Assembly (NCBI GenBank): GCA_002706585.1
Contig: PALU01000055.1
Location: 1-24,398, forward strand
Direction: 5' to 3'
Source of the DNA: Rickettsiales bacterium
GTDB lineage: Bacteria > Pseudomonadota > Alphaproteobacteria > TMED127
DNA: 24,398 nt
Position numbers and translations under genes: made by a program. Below are positions 24,365 through 24,398 of this stretch, in pieces. The number at the start of each line of letters is the position of its first letter. Position 1 is the first letter of the stretch. The notes under the pieces were generated by a model. It was not told the DNA's origin. It worked only from the letters and a program-made list of their open reading frames with translations, and made no database searches.

Positions 24365-24398
24365 TTTATTAAAAGAAATATTTTATTTTTACCTAGCA

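Noticed and set aside
1..24398. CRISPR arrays, tRNA and rRNA genes
   Set aside because: I saw no regularly spaced direct repeats, cloverleaf-like segments or rRNA sequence on either strand.

Overview
The window is one long, AT-rich surface-polysaccharide (O-antigen or capsule) biosynthesis locus. All genes I accept are on the minus strand, so the locus reads from the right edge to the left. No phylogenetic marker is present. A Gram-negative organism is indicated by a two-membrane-segment Wzz chain-length regulator, an LpxD-type acyltransferase, lipopolysaccharide-type sugar genes and the start of a Wzx-like flippase. The winged-helix plus nucleotidyltransferase-like regulator in front of the locus recalls proteins I associate with polysaccharide loci of Bacteroidota and related marine lineages. 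That taxonomic hint is inference.

Layout in transcription order. (1) 24364-23177, an LhgO-type FAD oxidase, probably outside the pathway. (2) 23114-22569, the putative regulator, followed by a 328-base leader with a candidate promoter and an ops-like element. (3) 22240-17202, wzz and then a tightly overlapped wbpA-wbpE-wbpB-wbpD set, which makes a UDP-2,3-diacetamido-2,3-dideoxy-glucuronic acid type sugar. (4) 17180-11585, a sugar epimerase, a DegT aminotransferase and an asparagine-synthase-like amidotransferase. This block is interrupted by a GC-richer insertion holding a membrane-anchored alpha/beta hydrolase flanked by broken pieces of the same three gene families. (5) 11592-1897, an unusual block: a NeuD-like transferase, an acyl carrier protein, a FabZ-type dehydratase, a thiamine-diphosphate enzyme, a NeuB-type synthase, an AMP-forming ligase, LuxE and LuxC homologues, a deacetylase-like protein and an LpxD-like N-acyltransferase. 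(6) A second asparagine-synthase-like gene, and at the very edge the beginning of a probable Wzx flippase.

Working model. Block 3 supplies a diamino-uronic acid nucleotide. The two AsnB-like enzymes are candidates for amidating uronic or ulosonic carboxyl groups. Block 5 looks like a custom pathway in which a carboxylic acid is activated (ligase, LuxE), held on a dedicated carrier protein, modified (dehydratase), reduced to an aldehyde (LuxC), and possibly joined to two- or three-carbon units by the ThDP enzyme and NeuB. An acyl group may be delivered to an amino sugar by the LpxD-like enzyme. Apart from the family assignments this model is inference. It is the most likely place in the window for undescribed chemistry. 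No glycosyltransferase, Wzy polymerase, initiating transferase or CMP-sugar synthetase is visible here, so the locus must continue to the left.
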